12,764 nucleotides of DNA from CAZBBC01 sp964489835 (GTDB taxonomy: Bacteria; Calditrichota; Calditrichia; JAJRVZ01), in the NCBI GenBank assembly GCA_964489835.1, contig CAZBBC010000133.1:1-12764 (forward strand). Reading direction: 5' to 3'. Shown here piece by piece: positions 1 through 6,678 of this stretch. Within the stretch, counting starts at the first letter, position 1. Every line of letters begins with the position of its first letter. The translations under genes and the position numbers were made by a program. The notes beneath the pieces are model-generated. The model was not told the DNA's origin. It saw only the letters and a list, made by a program, of their open reading frames with translations, and did no database searches.

Positions 1-159
1 TGGAATATTTCTAATTAGTCGGCTGGAAGACGACATGGTTTATTTGAAGGATTTGCTTGGATATTGGGCATTGGGATTTGATTTGACATTTGTCATTGGA
101 CATTGGGATTTATCTAAATATTAGACATCAATATTTCTTTAATAAACACTCAACATTTA

Positions 160-175
160 AGTGATGAAAATCACT
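160..175. promoter_or_regulatory. CRP/FNR-like inverted repeat upstream of the VWA gene
   Basis: AGTGAT and ATCACT form a perfect 6-bp inverted repeat around a 4-nt centre (GAAA). The geometry GTGA-N6-TCAC is that recognised by Crp/Fnr-family regulators. The outer bases are A/T rather than the canonical T/A, so the match is not full consensus. It ends 8 nt before the proposed -35 box, where an activator would be expected. Assignment as an operator is inference. Confidence 0.35.
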
Positions 176-183
176 ACTATCTT

Positions 184-211
184 TTGATTATTGTATATAT
201 TAGATTATAAT
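184..211 (+). promoter_or_regulatory. Candidate sigma-70-type promoter for the VWA gene
   Basis: TTGATT at 184-189 and TATAAT at 206-211 are separated by 16 nt. Transcription would start near 218 and leave a leader of about 75 nt before the ATG at 292. The surroundings are very AT-rich, so a chance match is possible. Confidence 0.35.
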
Positions 212-291
212 AATATTATAGACCATGATAAGACAATAAGCGTTGTCTTCCTCACCCAGGATCATTATATCTATTACACCGGAGTTATAAA

Positions 292-2367
292 ATGAAAATA
301 TTTGCGATCATCTTATTTTCACTTTTATGTCTTACTCCTCTGTTTGCCAATGGTGTGGCTATCGTAGATGGCAAAAATGCTATTTATCTCAAGTTGACAA
401 AAAGTGAAATAACCGTATCGGTTGAAAGTCAGGTTGCCATCATCAAGAGCAAACAAACCTATCTGAATAATCTAGGCAGCGATAAGGTCATCAAATATGC
501 CTTTCCACTTCCTGAATCAGCGACGGCTACCAACCTTACCTGGTTATTGGAAGGCGTACTCTACCACGCCAGCATCGCTCCAACCCCTCAGGATACAACC
601 ACCCCGGGTCCTGGGGAGATTGATCCGGATTTGAAGGAATATCTGGGTGAGACCCCACTCTATGCCGATTTGTTGCAACCTATAAAAAAAGATTCACTGT
701 TAGTTGTTGAGTTGTCATATGCCCAATTGTTGCCCTATGCATTTGGTGATGTCAACTTTTTCTTTCCTGCTGATTACTCCCTCATTCAAACGGCGTTTCT
801 TGATGAGCAAAGTCTCTATTTTTATCTCTCATCTCCCAGAATAATAAATGCATTACAACTATTAAGTGGCCAATCCGTTGATCAATTCAATAACGATGGA
901 AATGAAGCGTTCCTGCTAAGCAAACTTTACGAAAGTACTGCAAATGAAAACTATTGGGTGAAATATACTCTCAGTCAGGAGGAACTCGGTTTATTTGATT
1001 TTTCTACTTATATACCGCTCGATGAGCTCCCTGATAATTTAGGAGGATTTTTATTGTTCGTGGCTGAACCTGATCCGGAAAGTAATGAACAGGTGATCCA
1101 AAAGTACTTTACCCTGGTCATTGACCGCTCCGGAAGCATGCTCGAGGGATCAAAAATGCTCCAGGCTAAAAACGCCGCGACATTTATTGTGAATAATCTT
1201 AATGAAGGAGATAAGTTTAACATTGTTGATTTTGCAACCAGTGTCTATAATTTCAGAAGCGCGCATGTGGATTTTACCATCGAGAATAAGACGGCTGCCT
1301 TAAGCTACATAGAAAGTATTATTGCCAGTGGCGGAACAAATATTTCCGGAGCATTCGATACGGCTGTTCCTCAATTTGGAGCAGCCAGTGATTCAACAGC
1401 AAATATCATTATATTCTTTACTGACGGTTTACCTACCATTGGAATAACCGATCCCGATGAACTGGTACAACATATCAATGACTTGGTCACACAATTAGAG
1501 ACACGTTTATCGATATTTGCCTTCGGTGTGGGAAGCAATGTTAACAAACAACTGCTGACTCTTATGGCCTCACAAAACAATGGATTTGCCGATTTCCTTG
1601 AGTCCAGTCTTCTGGAAGAAAAGATTTCTGAATTTTATCTCAAAATACGCAGCCCGGTTTTAATAGACACAAAAATTTCATTTTCACCGGATGCAGTCAC
1701 CGAGACATACCCCAATCCTTTACCCAATCTATATCAGGGACAACAAATGATTGTTGCCGGCCGTTATATTGAACCCGTTCCGATTACCGTCGATCTTAGT
1801 GGTGATGGGGCCTTTGGTGAACAGGTTTCGTATAGTTACCCATTAAATCCATCCGACAGCGCCGTTACAAAATACCAGTTTTTACCCAAAATTTGGGCCA
1901 AATTAAAAATTGAGAGTTTATTGGTGCAGTATTATAGCCTTGATCCCGAATCTCCTGCTGCAGCAACTATAAAACAACAAATTATCGAGGTAAGTATTGG
2001 CTATGGAGTGATCAGTCCTTTTACTAGTTTCTCGGAACCGACGACTGTCGAAGAAGATCTTGAAGATCATGATACTTATCCTGACAGGTATGAGTTACTT
2101 GGAAATTATCCAAATCCATTCAATTCGGTTACAAAGATAAGATTTAAAATTAATATCGGACTAAATCGTATTATTAAAATAAAGATCTACAATTCACTGG
2201 GTCAAATGATACGATTTTTTACTGTCTATGCACCCAAACCCGGAATTTATGAAATTGTATGGGATGGCACTCAACAGGGTGGCGGCAGTGTTGCCAGCGG
2301 AATTTATGTTTATACCATTGATTTTGGAGATGCGATTCTTGCCGGTAAAATGTATTTGTTAAAATAA
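292..2367 (+). CDS. Secreted VIT and von Willebrand factor A domain protein with T9SS sorting domain
   Basis: This is a 691-residue exported protein. Residues 1-19 are a typical Sec signal peptide (one lysine, hydrophobic core, FA cleavage region). Residues about 28-145 resemble a VIT (inter-alpha-trypsin) domain. A VWA domain spans about 272-450 with an intact metal-binding MIDAS: D278, S280 and S282 in DRSGSM, T349 in GGTN, and D378 in FTDG. Residues about 605-691 form a FlgD-like/T9SS type A sorting domain, opening with NYPNPFN and ending GKMYLLK. VWA domains with a complete MIDAS usually bind protein ligands through a divalent cation. The sorting domain predicts export by the type IX system and surface attachment or release. 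The start is supported by GGAG at 281-284. The partner is unknown. The two exported-protein genes downstream are possible functional neighbours, but a 364-bp repeat-filled spacer makes a single operon uncertain. Confidence 0.93.
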   Translation: MKIFAIILFSLLCLTPLFANGVAIVDGKNAIYLKLTKSEITVSVESQVAIIKSKQTYLNNLGSDKVIKYAFPLPESATATNLTWLLEGVLYHASIAPTPQDTTTPGPGEIDPDLKEYLGETPLYADLLQPIKKDSLLVVELSYAQLLPYAFGDVNFFFPADYSLIQTAFLDEQSLYFYLSSPRIINALQLLSGQSVDQFNNDGNEAFLLSKLYESTANENYWVKYTLSQEELGLFDFSTYIPLDELPDNLGGFLLFVAEPDPESNEQVIQKYFTLVIDRSGSMLEGSKMLQAKNAATFIVNNLNEGDKFNIVDFATSVYNFRSAHVDFTIENKTAALSYIESIIASGGTNISGAFDTAVPQFGAASDSTANIIIFFTDGLPTIGITDPDELVQHINDLVTQLETRLSIFAFGVGSNVNKQLLTLMASQNNGFADFLESSLLEEKISEFYLKIRSPVLIDTKISFSPDAVTETYPNPLPNLYQGQQMIVAGRYIEPVPITVDLSGDGAFGEQVSYSYPLNPSDSAVTKYQFLPKIWAKLKIESLLVQYYSLDPESPAAATIKQQIIEVSIGYGVISPFTSFSEPTTVEEDLEDHDTYPDRYELLGNYPNPFNSVTKIRFKINIGLNRIIKIKIYNSLGQMIRFFTVYAPKPGIYEIVWDGTQQGGGSVASGIYVYTIDFGDAILAGKMYLLK

Positions 2368-2369
2368 GG

Positions 2370-2443
2370 AAATATTTCCGGTAGGTCTTGAATGAAATAT
2401 GAATACTATTCATATTTATTCTGCAACCCGACCGGCAATATTT
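2370..2443. repeat. Long imperfect hairpin after the VWA stop codon
   Basis: The outer arms at 2370-2385 and 2428-2443 match at 14 of 16 positions as inverted repeats (AAATATTTCCGGTAGG against the complement of CCGACCGGCAATATTT). The interior also folds back, with ATATGAAT pairing with ATTCATAT. There is no T-run after the stem, so it is not a standard intrinsic terminator. It may protect or end the VWA transcript, or be a mobile repeat. Confidence 0.5.
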
Positions 2444-2473
2444 AGTCTCAACTTATATTTATGCCTTCGGCGA

Positions 2474-2580
2474 CCTACTTTTTGACTGGCCAAAAAGTAG
2501 GCAAAAAGGCCCGGGCGAATTTAAACTCGCTAACTGATATTGGGAATAGTAAAATTGAATTGCTCGAACGTAAATTCGCC
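2474..2580. repeat. Intergenic inverted-repeat element with AAAAAGTAGG hairpin
   Basis: A perfect 11-bp inverted repeat (CCTACTTTTTG at 2474-2484, CAAAAAGTAGG at 2491-2501) has a 6-nt loop. It is followed by a second perfect 10-bp pair, GGCGAATTTA at 2514-2523 and TAAATTCGCC at 2571-2580. From memory, very similar 'AAAAAGTAGGCAAAAA...GCGAATTTAAACTCGC' blocks recur between genes in Bacteroidota genomes. That points to a dispersed repeat family rather than a gene-specific signal. Confidence 0.6.
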
Positions 2581-2650
2581 GAATCCTTTATGGCAGATTA
2601 TTTTAATTGAATTTTAATTTAATGGTTCGTCGATATATGGTATCCAGTAA

Positions 2651-2696
2651 ATCCTGTCCGTTTTTTGGATCCCGGCTCTGTCGGGATTATCCTGTC
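2651..2696. repeat. Small hairpin flanked by 8-bp direct repeats
   Basis: ATCCTGTC occurs at 2651-2658 and again at 2689-2696. Between them, ATCCCGGC (2669-2676) and GTCGGGAT (2680-2687) form an 8-bp stem with one G-T wobble and a 3-nt loop. No T-run follows on either strand, so it is probably a short dispersed repeat rather than a terminator. Confidence 0.4.
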
Positions 2697-2731
2697 TAAA
2701 AATAAAATGCTTTTGGATTAAATGATAAGTT

Positions 2732-4141
2732 ATGTGTAATAAAACGATGCGACGATCATTGTTAATCAGAGGGATTTTTGTGGCATTTTTAGTCATTCCT
2801 CTCTATGCCCAACAAATGGTTACCATTGCTGTCCTTGGACTTGAGCCAACTGGTATTAGTAAGGCTGAATCGAATGTCTTGACCAATCGCATTCGCTCCA
2901 TACTTGTAAATACTTCCCGGTTTCAGGTCCTGGAGCGGGCAAATATGGAGGCCATTTTGCTTGAGCAGGGTTTCCAGCAAAGTGGGTGTACATCAGAAGA
3001 GTGCATCGTTGAAGTCGGACAATTACTGGGTGTGCAAAAAATGCTGACCGGATCTGTCGGTAAGTTCGGTCGTGTTTATACTATTGAGCTAAGAATTATT
3101 GACGTGGAGACTGGTAAAATTGAATCAGCTTCCACCTATGATTTTCAAGGGGAAATGGAAAATTTGTTAACCGAAGGTGCTCAAAAATCTTTGCAAAGAA
3201 TACTGCAATCCTACGAGACGAAGACGAATTTTGGCAGCTTGTTAATATACTCCAAACCAAGTAGTGCTGCGGTAAAAGTGAATGAGCAAACAAAAGGCAA
3301 AACGCCGTTAGCCCTGGATAGATTGCCCCCCGGAATATACAATATTAGCTTATCGTCCGCTGATTTTGATACGTACGAAACTTCTATTACAATCAGGGCA
3401 GGAATTACGGAAAAACTGACCGCGAACCTCATTCCATCATTTACCTTTTTTCAGGTTAACACCGATGTGCCGGAGGCAGTGATTCAGATTGATTCAGAAA
3501 ACAGAGGATTGGGCAGCACCGGGCTTTTAAACCTCTCACCCGGATTACATCACTTGCTGGTGCACCATCAGTTTTATCTCCCAATCGTAAATAATTTTGA
3601 CCTGACTCCCGGAGATACCGTCATCCATTCTTTTAAATTAAAAAGAGCACAGGGCATTCTCTCACTGGGTGGCCAACCGGCGCAGGCAACATATAAAATA
3701 GCCGATAAACAGGGAGATCTATCGCACTTAAAAAAACTAGAATTACCAGCCGGGAATCATCAGCTATTTGTCACAGCGCCATATTATTATCCTCTGGAAG
3801 AAGATATAAGAGTTGCCCGGGATACAACAATTGTTCTCAATATCAACCTAAACTACGGAGGAGATGATCTCTCCCGATCCCAAAGTCGTCAAAAATGGCT
3901 TTTGATCGGTAGCCTTGCCTCCGCCGGTTTATCGGCTATATCCGGCTTGCTTGCCAATACATCTTATAATAATTACGAGGCTGCCCGCACATCCGAAGAT
4001 GCAGAGAAATATAAAAACCAGACCAATACCTATGACCAGATGACAACCGTATTTCTTGCTGTTACGGCCACAGCATCTGTTTTAACGATTTGGAATTGGC
4101 TAACACTACATAATCTGAAAAGAGATTTGAATGTTCAGTGA
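2732..4141 (+). CDS. CsgG-like / PEGA-repeat envelope protein
   Basis: This 469-residue protein starts with a signal peptide (about 1-26, ending PLYAQ). Residues about 28-160 resemble the CsgG/LpoB-type fold of outer-membrane assembly proteins. That region contains the conserved-looking stretch VLERANMEAILLEQ, a C86/C91 pair in GCTSEEC, and QLLGVQKMLTGSVG. A clear PEGA domain follows at 167-235 (opening GSLLIYSKPSSAAVKVN). Two related beta repeats occupy about 236-305 and 306-374. Two hydrophobic helices at about 389-408 and 437-458 flank a polar, tyrosine- and asparagine-rich loop. PEGA domains are common in envelope and S-layer-associated proteins, and the architecture suggests an envelope-anchored assembly or scaffold protein. 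Neither the ATG at 2732 nor the in-frame ATG at 2747 (residue 6) has a clear ribosome site; either start leaves the signal peptide intact. The 3' end overlaps the next gene's first ATG by 11 nt. Confidence 0.85.
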   Translation: MCNKTMRRSLLIRGIFVAFLVIPLYAQQMVTIAVLGLEPTGISKAESNVLTNRIRSILVNTSRFQVLERANMEAILLEQGFQQSGCTSEECIVEVGQLLGVQKMLTGSVGKFGRVYTIELRIIDVETGKIESASTYDFQGEMENLLTEGAQKSLQRILQSYETKTNFGSLLIYSKPSSAAVKVNEQTKGKTPLALDRLPPGIYNISLSSADFDTYETSITIRAGITEKLTANLIPSFTFFQVNTDVPEAVIQIDSENRGLGSTGLLNLSPGLHHLLVHHQFYLPIVNNFDLTPGDTVIHSFKLKRAQGILSLGGQPAQATYKIADKQGDLSHLKKLELPAGNHQLFVTAPYYYPLEEDIRVARDTTIVLNINLNYGGDDLSRSQSRQKWLLIGSLASAGLSAISGLLANTSYNNYEAARTSEDAEKYKNQTNTYDQMTTVFLAVTATASVLTIWNWLTLHNLKRDLNVQ

Positions 4142-6254
4142 GATGATGATAGATAAAAAATCTAAATTTATCTCAATCTTAATTCTTACCCTTTTGGCAA
4201 TGTGGGTGATGTATTGTAACCGCGAATTTAAAAATCCGGTAGATACTGATGTTCACCTGGATAATGTTAAAGATCTGGCTGTTGACCAGGAAGGGGAGGG
4301 GATCCGAATTTCCTGGTCGACACAGATACAAGTTCGCGATGGATATGCCATCGAAAGAAAACTATCTGAACAGTCATTTGTATTGTTAGCTAAGGTCTCT
4401 GATCCTGAAATCACTACCTATTTAGATACTACTATTACAACTGATATATTATATACCTATCGTATCCGCGGCTTTTCAGACGATAATTATACACCATATT
4501 CTTCCGAGGTGTCTTTTGGTGTACATTTCCCGGTACCATTTGATTTACATTATCAAACCTTGTCAGATTCAAGCATAAAAATTGCCTGGCAAGATAGTGC
4601 CATTTTTGAAACGGGCTTTATCATCGAACGACAGTTCCTTAACGACTCAATATGGCATATTATAGGACAAACGGGAAAAGACGAAAAGGTTTGTACTGAT
4701 ACAGGAATAGGTTATAATGTTAATTATACCTATCGTATAAGCGCGGTTACCCATCGAAATGTTTCTGCTTATTCTGATGTGTTGATAGCCAAAATATTTC
4801 TGTCACCTCCCTGGATGGATGCCGTTTTACCCCTCAATGATCACCAAATGAGGATCGAATGGTCTGACGTAAATGCATTTGCAAAGGGATTTGCTATTGA
4901 ACGTATGCAAAATCATAATTTGCAATGGGACGAAATTGGTCGGGTGTCAAATACTGAATCAATATTTATTAGTGACTCACTGAGGGTAAATACTACTTAT
5001 TCTTATCGGATGAAGACCTTTTCTGATAAATACTATTCAGAATACTCTAATCAGGAGGATGCGCAGACTGTTTTTCCCGCGCCGGCAAATCTTCAAATTT
5101 CCTCTGTGGGTAATGATGTTTCCTTAAGTTGGGATGATCTGGAATTTGAAGAAGGTTATAAGTTACGATATGTTGTTTATGGACAAACGGATACCCTCAG
5201 CTATAATCTTACCGAGAATACAACCTCATTTACATTTATGTCCTTAGATACCAATTCCCGTTATATGGTTTTTATTAATGCCTATACCCAATTTAATAAT
5301 TCTGAGGAAACTTTAGCAGAACTTATCTTTATGACACGCATGGATGTATTACACTCTTTCCCGGCACACAGTGATACCATAAATTGTTTGGATTTTTCAA
5401 ACGATAACCAGGTACTGGCCAGTGGGGGTAGTGACTCCGATGTAAATATTTGGTCCGTTGATTCATGGTCTAAGATCACATCGATAGTGGAGACGGAACA
5501 AAATGAAAATGTTGTAACCCTGGATTTTGTTCGTTCCGGATCTTATCTCGCCGTTGGATATCAGCATAGTTTTTTAAAACTGTTTAATAATCTGACCTGG
5601 GATTTTTATAACGATATTAATCCGATTACGTACCGGCTTTACAATATGACGGCATCAGATTTGACGGATAAAATGGCTGTGTCAAAATATAAGTTTATAT
5701 ATATTTGGTCCAGTCTGTCGTGGTCCCTGGAAAAAACCTTTACAGCATCAGATAATAATGTGCACGGATTGATGTTCGATATCAACGGCAATTGGTTGGC
5801 CGCAAGTAGTGGAACCAGTGATATTAAAATTTGGGAGACTACAAACTGGACGGAGATGCAGACTCTGAATATACATACGGGAACGGTTCGGACTTTGGAT
5901 GTATCTCCGGATGGGAATTGGCTTGCCAGTGGTAGTGATGACCATACGATCATCATATGGCGGACGGATACATGGACAAATGCCCAGACCCTGACAGATC
6001 ACTCTGGGAAGATCATGCAAATAAAATTCTCTCAGGATAACCTATGGCTTGCAAGTGTTCAAGAAAGTGATCATCGTATTTTATTGTGGAATATATCGGA
6101 CTGGAGTTTACAGGAAATACTCAAACTACCCGTTGATACTGAAATCACCAGCCTGGCATTTTCCCCTGACTCACATCTTCTGGCTGCCGGTGATGCCGGT
6201 GGTAATATTTGGATTTTCAAAATTGGGGGTACCTGGACACTGGGCAATAACTAG
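4131..6254 (+). CDS. Putative lipoprotein with FN3 repeats and a C-terminal seven-bladed WD40 propeller
   Basis: This protein has up to 707 residues. An N-terminal hydrophobic segment (about 12-28) runs into C29 and then a polar stretch (NREFKNPVD). That suggests a lipoprotein, although the residue before Cys is Tyr, which is unusual for a lipobox. Four fibronectin type III-like repeats lie at about 42-132, 134-222, 225-315 and 316-403, with recurring 'FAIERxxxxxxWxxIG' and 'TYxYRxxxF' motifs. Residues about 407-703 contain seven WD40-like repeats of about 40 residues. Each closes at a tryptophan (DSW, LTW, LSW, TNW, DTW, SDW, GTW), and the best are blades 4-7 with 'GNWLAS' and 'IIIW'. Seven blades make a complete propeller, probably a protein-binding platform at the cell surface or periplasm. 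In-frame ATGs at 4143 and 4146 (residues 5 and 6) are alternative starts. The overlap with the CsgG/PEGA gene implies translational coupling and a joint role. Confidence 0.87.
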   Translation: MFSEMMIDKKSKFISILILTLLAMWVMYCNREFKNPVDTDVHLDNVKDLAVDQEGEGIRISWSTQIQVRDGYAIERKLSEQSFVLLAKVSDPEITTYLDTTITTDILYTYRIRGFSDDNYTPYSSEVSFGVHFPVPFDLHYQTLSDSSIKIAWQDSAIFETGFIIERQFLNDSIWHIIGQTGKDEKVCTDTGIGYNVNYTYRISAVTHRNVSAYSDVLIAKIFLSPPWMDAVLPLNDHQMRIEWSDVNAFAKGFAIERMQNHNLQWDEIGRVSNTESIFISDSLRVNTTYSYRMKTFSDKYYSEYSNQEDAQTVFPAPANLQISSVGNDVSLSWDDLEFEEGYKLRYVVYGQTDTLSYNLTENTTSFTFMSLDTNSRYMVFINAYTQFNNSEETLAELIFMTRMDVLHSFPAHSDTINCLDFSNDNQVLASGGSDSDVNIWSVDSWSKITSIVETEQNENVVTLDFVRSGSYLAVGYQHSFLKLFNNLTWDFYNDINPITYRLYNMTASDLTDKMAVSKYKFIYIWSSLSWSLEKTFTASDNNVHGLMFDINGNWLAASSGTSDIKIWETTNWTEMQTLNIHTGTVRTLDVSPDGNWLASGSDDHTIIIWRTDTWTNAQTLTDHSGKIMQIKFSQDNLWLASVQESDHRILLWNISDWSLQEILKLPVDTEITSLAFSPDSHLLAAGDAGGNIWIFKIGGTWTLGNN

Positions 6255-6486
6255 TAAACTTCTCTTACCATTTACTGCATTCGCGTATTCTGTATAAAAT
6301 CTGAAATCCTAGTATTTAAATTCGAAATCCTAAATTATAATTTTCGTAATGAAAATGTTTATTAATTTTGGTTATTATGATTTTGATATTGTTTCGAATT
6401 TCAGATTTAGGATTTAGAATTTATATACCACTATTATTGATTTTCCCTTACGATAATATTATATTATGTGTACACATATAACACAT
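6255..6486. other. Spacer with AT-rich inverted repeats upstream of vapBC
   Basis: No gene is visible. Positions about 6297-6340 contain two AAATCCTA units. The segment 6391-6422 contains the inverted counterpart (TTTAGGATTTAGAATTT). Together they form an imperfect inverted-repeat pair of about 30 bp around an AT-rich middle. This belongs to the same class of repeats seen at 7380-7460 and 9085-9215. The right part holds the proposed vapBC promoter and operator. Confidence 0.5.
6437..6465 (+). promoter_or_regulatory. Candidate vapBC promoter
   Basis: TTGATT at 6437-6442 and TATATT at 6460-6465 have an ideal 17-nt spacing. The predicted start, near 6472, falls in the centre of the adjacent palindrome. 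That fits autorepression by the toxin-antitoxin complex. The region is AT-rich, so this remains a candidate. Confidence 0.4.
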
Positions 6487-6490
6487 AATA
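6462..6490. promoter_or_regulatory. Palindromic operator candidate for the toxin-antitoxin operon
   Basis: TATTATGTGT (6462-6471) and ACACATAATA (6481-6490) are a perfect 10-bp inverted repeat with a 9-nt spacer. Nested in it is the perfect 10-bp palindrome TGTGTACACA at 6467-6476. Ribbon-helix-helix antitoxins typically bind such repeats at their own promoter. The site is followed immediately by the inserted foldback element, which moves it about 190 bp away from the antitoxin start codon. The assignment is inference from position and symmetry. Confidence 0.5.
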
Positions 6491-6662
6491 AATTGGTAGT
6501 GTCAAAAGTTCTATGAAAAAATGAAAAATTGGCTTAAAAGATGAAACCACCACGCCAGTGGGCGGGCAGGCAGAGCCCACAGAGAAATACTCTGAGCCCG
6601 CCAGCGGGCAGCCTGCCTGCCCGGCGCAGACGGGTGGTTATTTTTGACACTACCAATAAATT
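6487..6662. mobile_element. 160-bp foldback MITE with 8-bp target duplication
   Basis: The element occupies 6495-6654. Its ends are perfect 13-bp terminal inverted repeats, GGTAGTGTCAAAA at 6495-6507 and TTTTGACACTACC at 6642-6654. It is flanked on both sides by the identical octamer AATAAATT (6487-6494 and 6655-6662), read as a target-site duplication. Inside, AACCACC/GGTGGTT (6545-6551, 6633-6639), GGGCAGGCAG/CTGCCTGCCC (6564-6573, 6613-6622) and CAGAG/CTCTG (6580-6584, 6590-6594) pair to make a very GC-rich hairpin, unlike the AT-rich surroundings. There is no transposase, so it is non-autonomous. An 8-bp duplication with ends beginning GG would fit an IS1595-like or IS256-like transposase, but the family cannot be settled from this window. 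Confidence 0.85.
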
Positions 6663-6665
6663 GAC

Positions 6666-6671
6666 GGGGAG
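6666..6671 (+). promoter_or_regulatory. Ribosome binding site fixing the vapB start
   Basis: GGGGAG lies 7 nt before the ATG at 6679, just outside the inserted element. It sets the antitoxin start at 6679 and not at the in-frame ATG at 6541, which lies inside the foldback element and lacks a ribosome site. Confidence 0.8.
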
Positions 6672-6678
6672 TAGATAT

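Larger units (their letters stand above)
1..291. other. Intergenic leader with dispersed repeat, palindrome and candidate promoter
   Basis: No coding region is visible. Positions 57-115 carry tandem-like variants of the motif ATTGGGATTT. The segment 57-79 is repeated exactly at 7519-7541. An AT-rich stretch follows, with a 6-bp inverted repeat at 160-175 and a candidate promoter around 184-211. A GGAG ribosome site at 281-284 lies 7 nt before the ATG at 292. The stretch probably holds the promoter and control region of the VWA gene. What lies upstream of the window is unknown. Confidence 0.6.
2368..2731. other. Repeat-rich spacer between the VWA and PEGA genes
   Basis: No credible gene is present. 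The spacer holds three separate secondary-structure elements: a long imperfect hairpin just after the VWA stop codon (2370-2443), a perfect 11-bp hairpin and a nested 10-bp inverted repeat (2474-2580), and a small hairpin flanked by 8-bp direct repeats (2651-2696). Each is described separately. No clear sigma-70 promoter is visible for the next gene. Confidence 0.6.

Noticed and set aside
2669..2687. GC-rich hairpin as a terminator of the VWA transcript
   Set aside because: No T-run follows on either strand, and it is about 300 bp downstream of the stop codon.
5639..5956. A 105-codon minus-strand open frame opposite the WD40 region
   Set aside because: It lies antisense to a clearly coding, repeat-structured region and has no domain; it is a by-product of the real gene.
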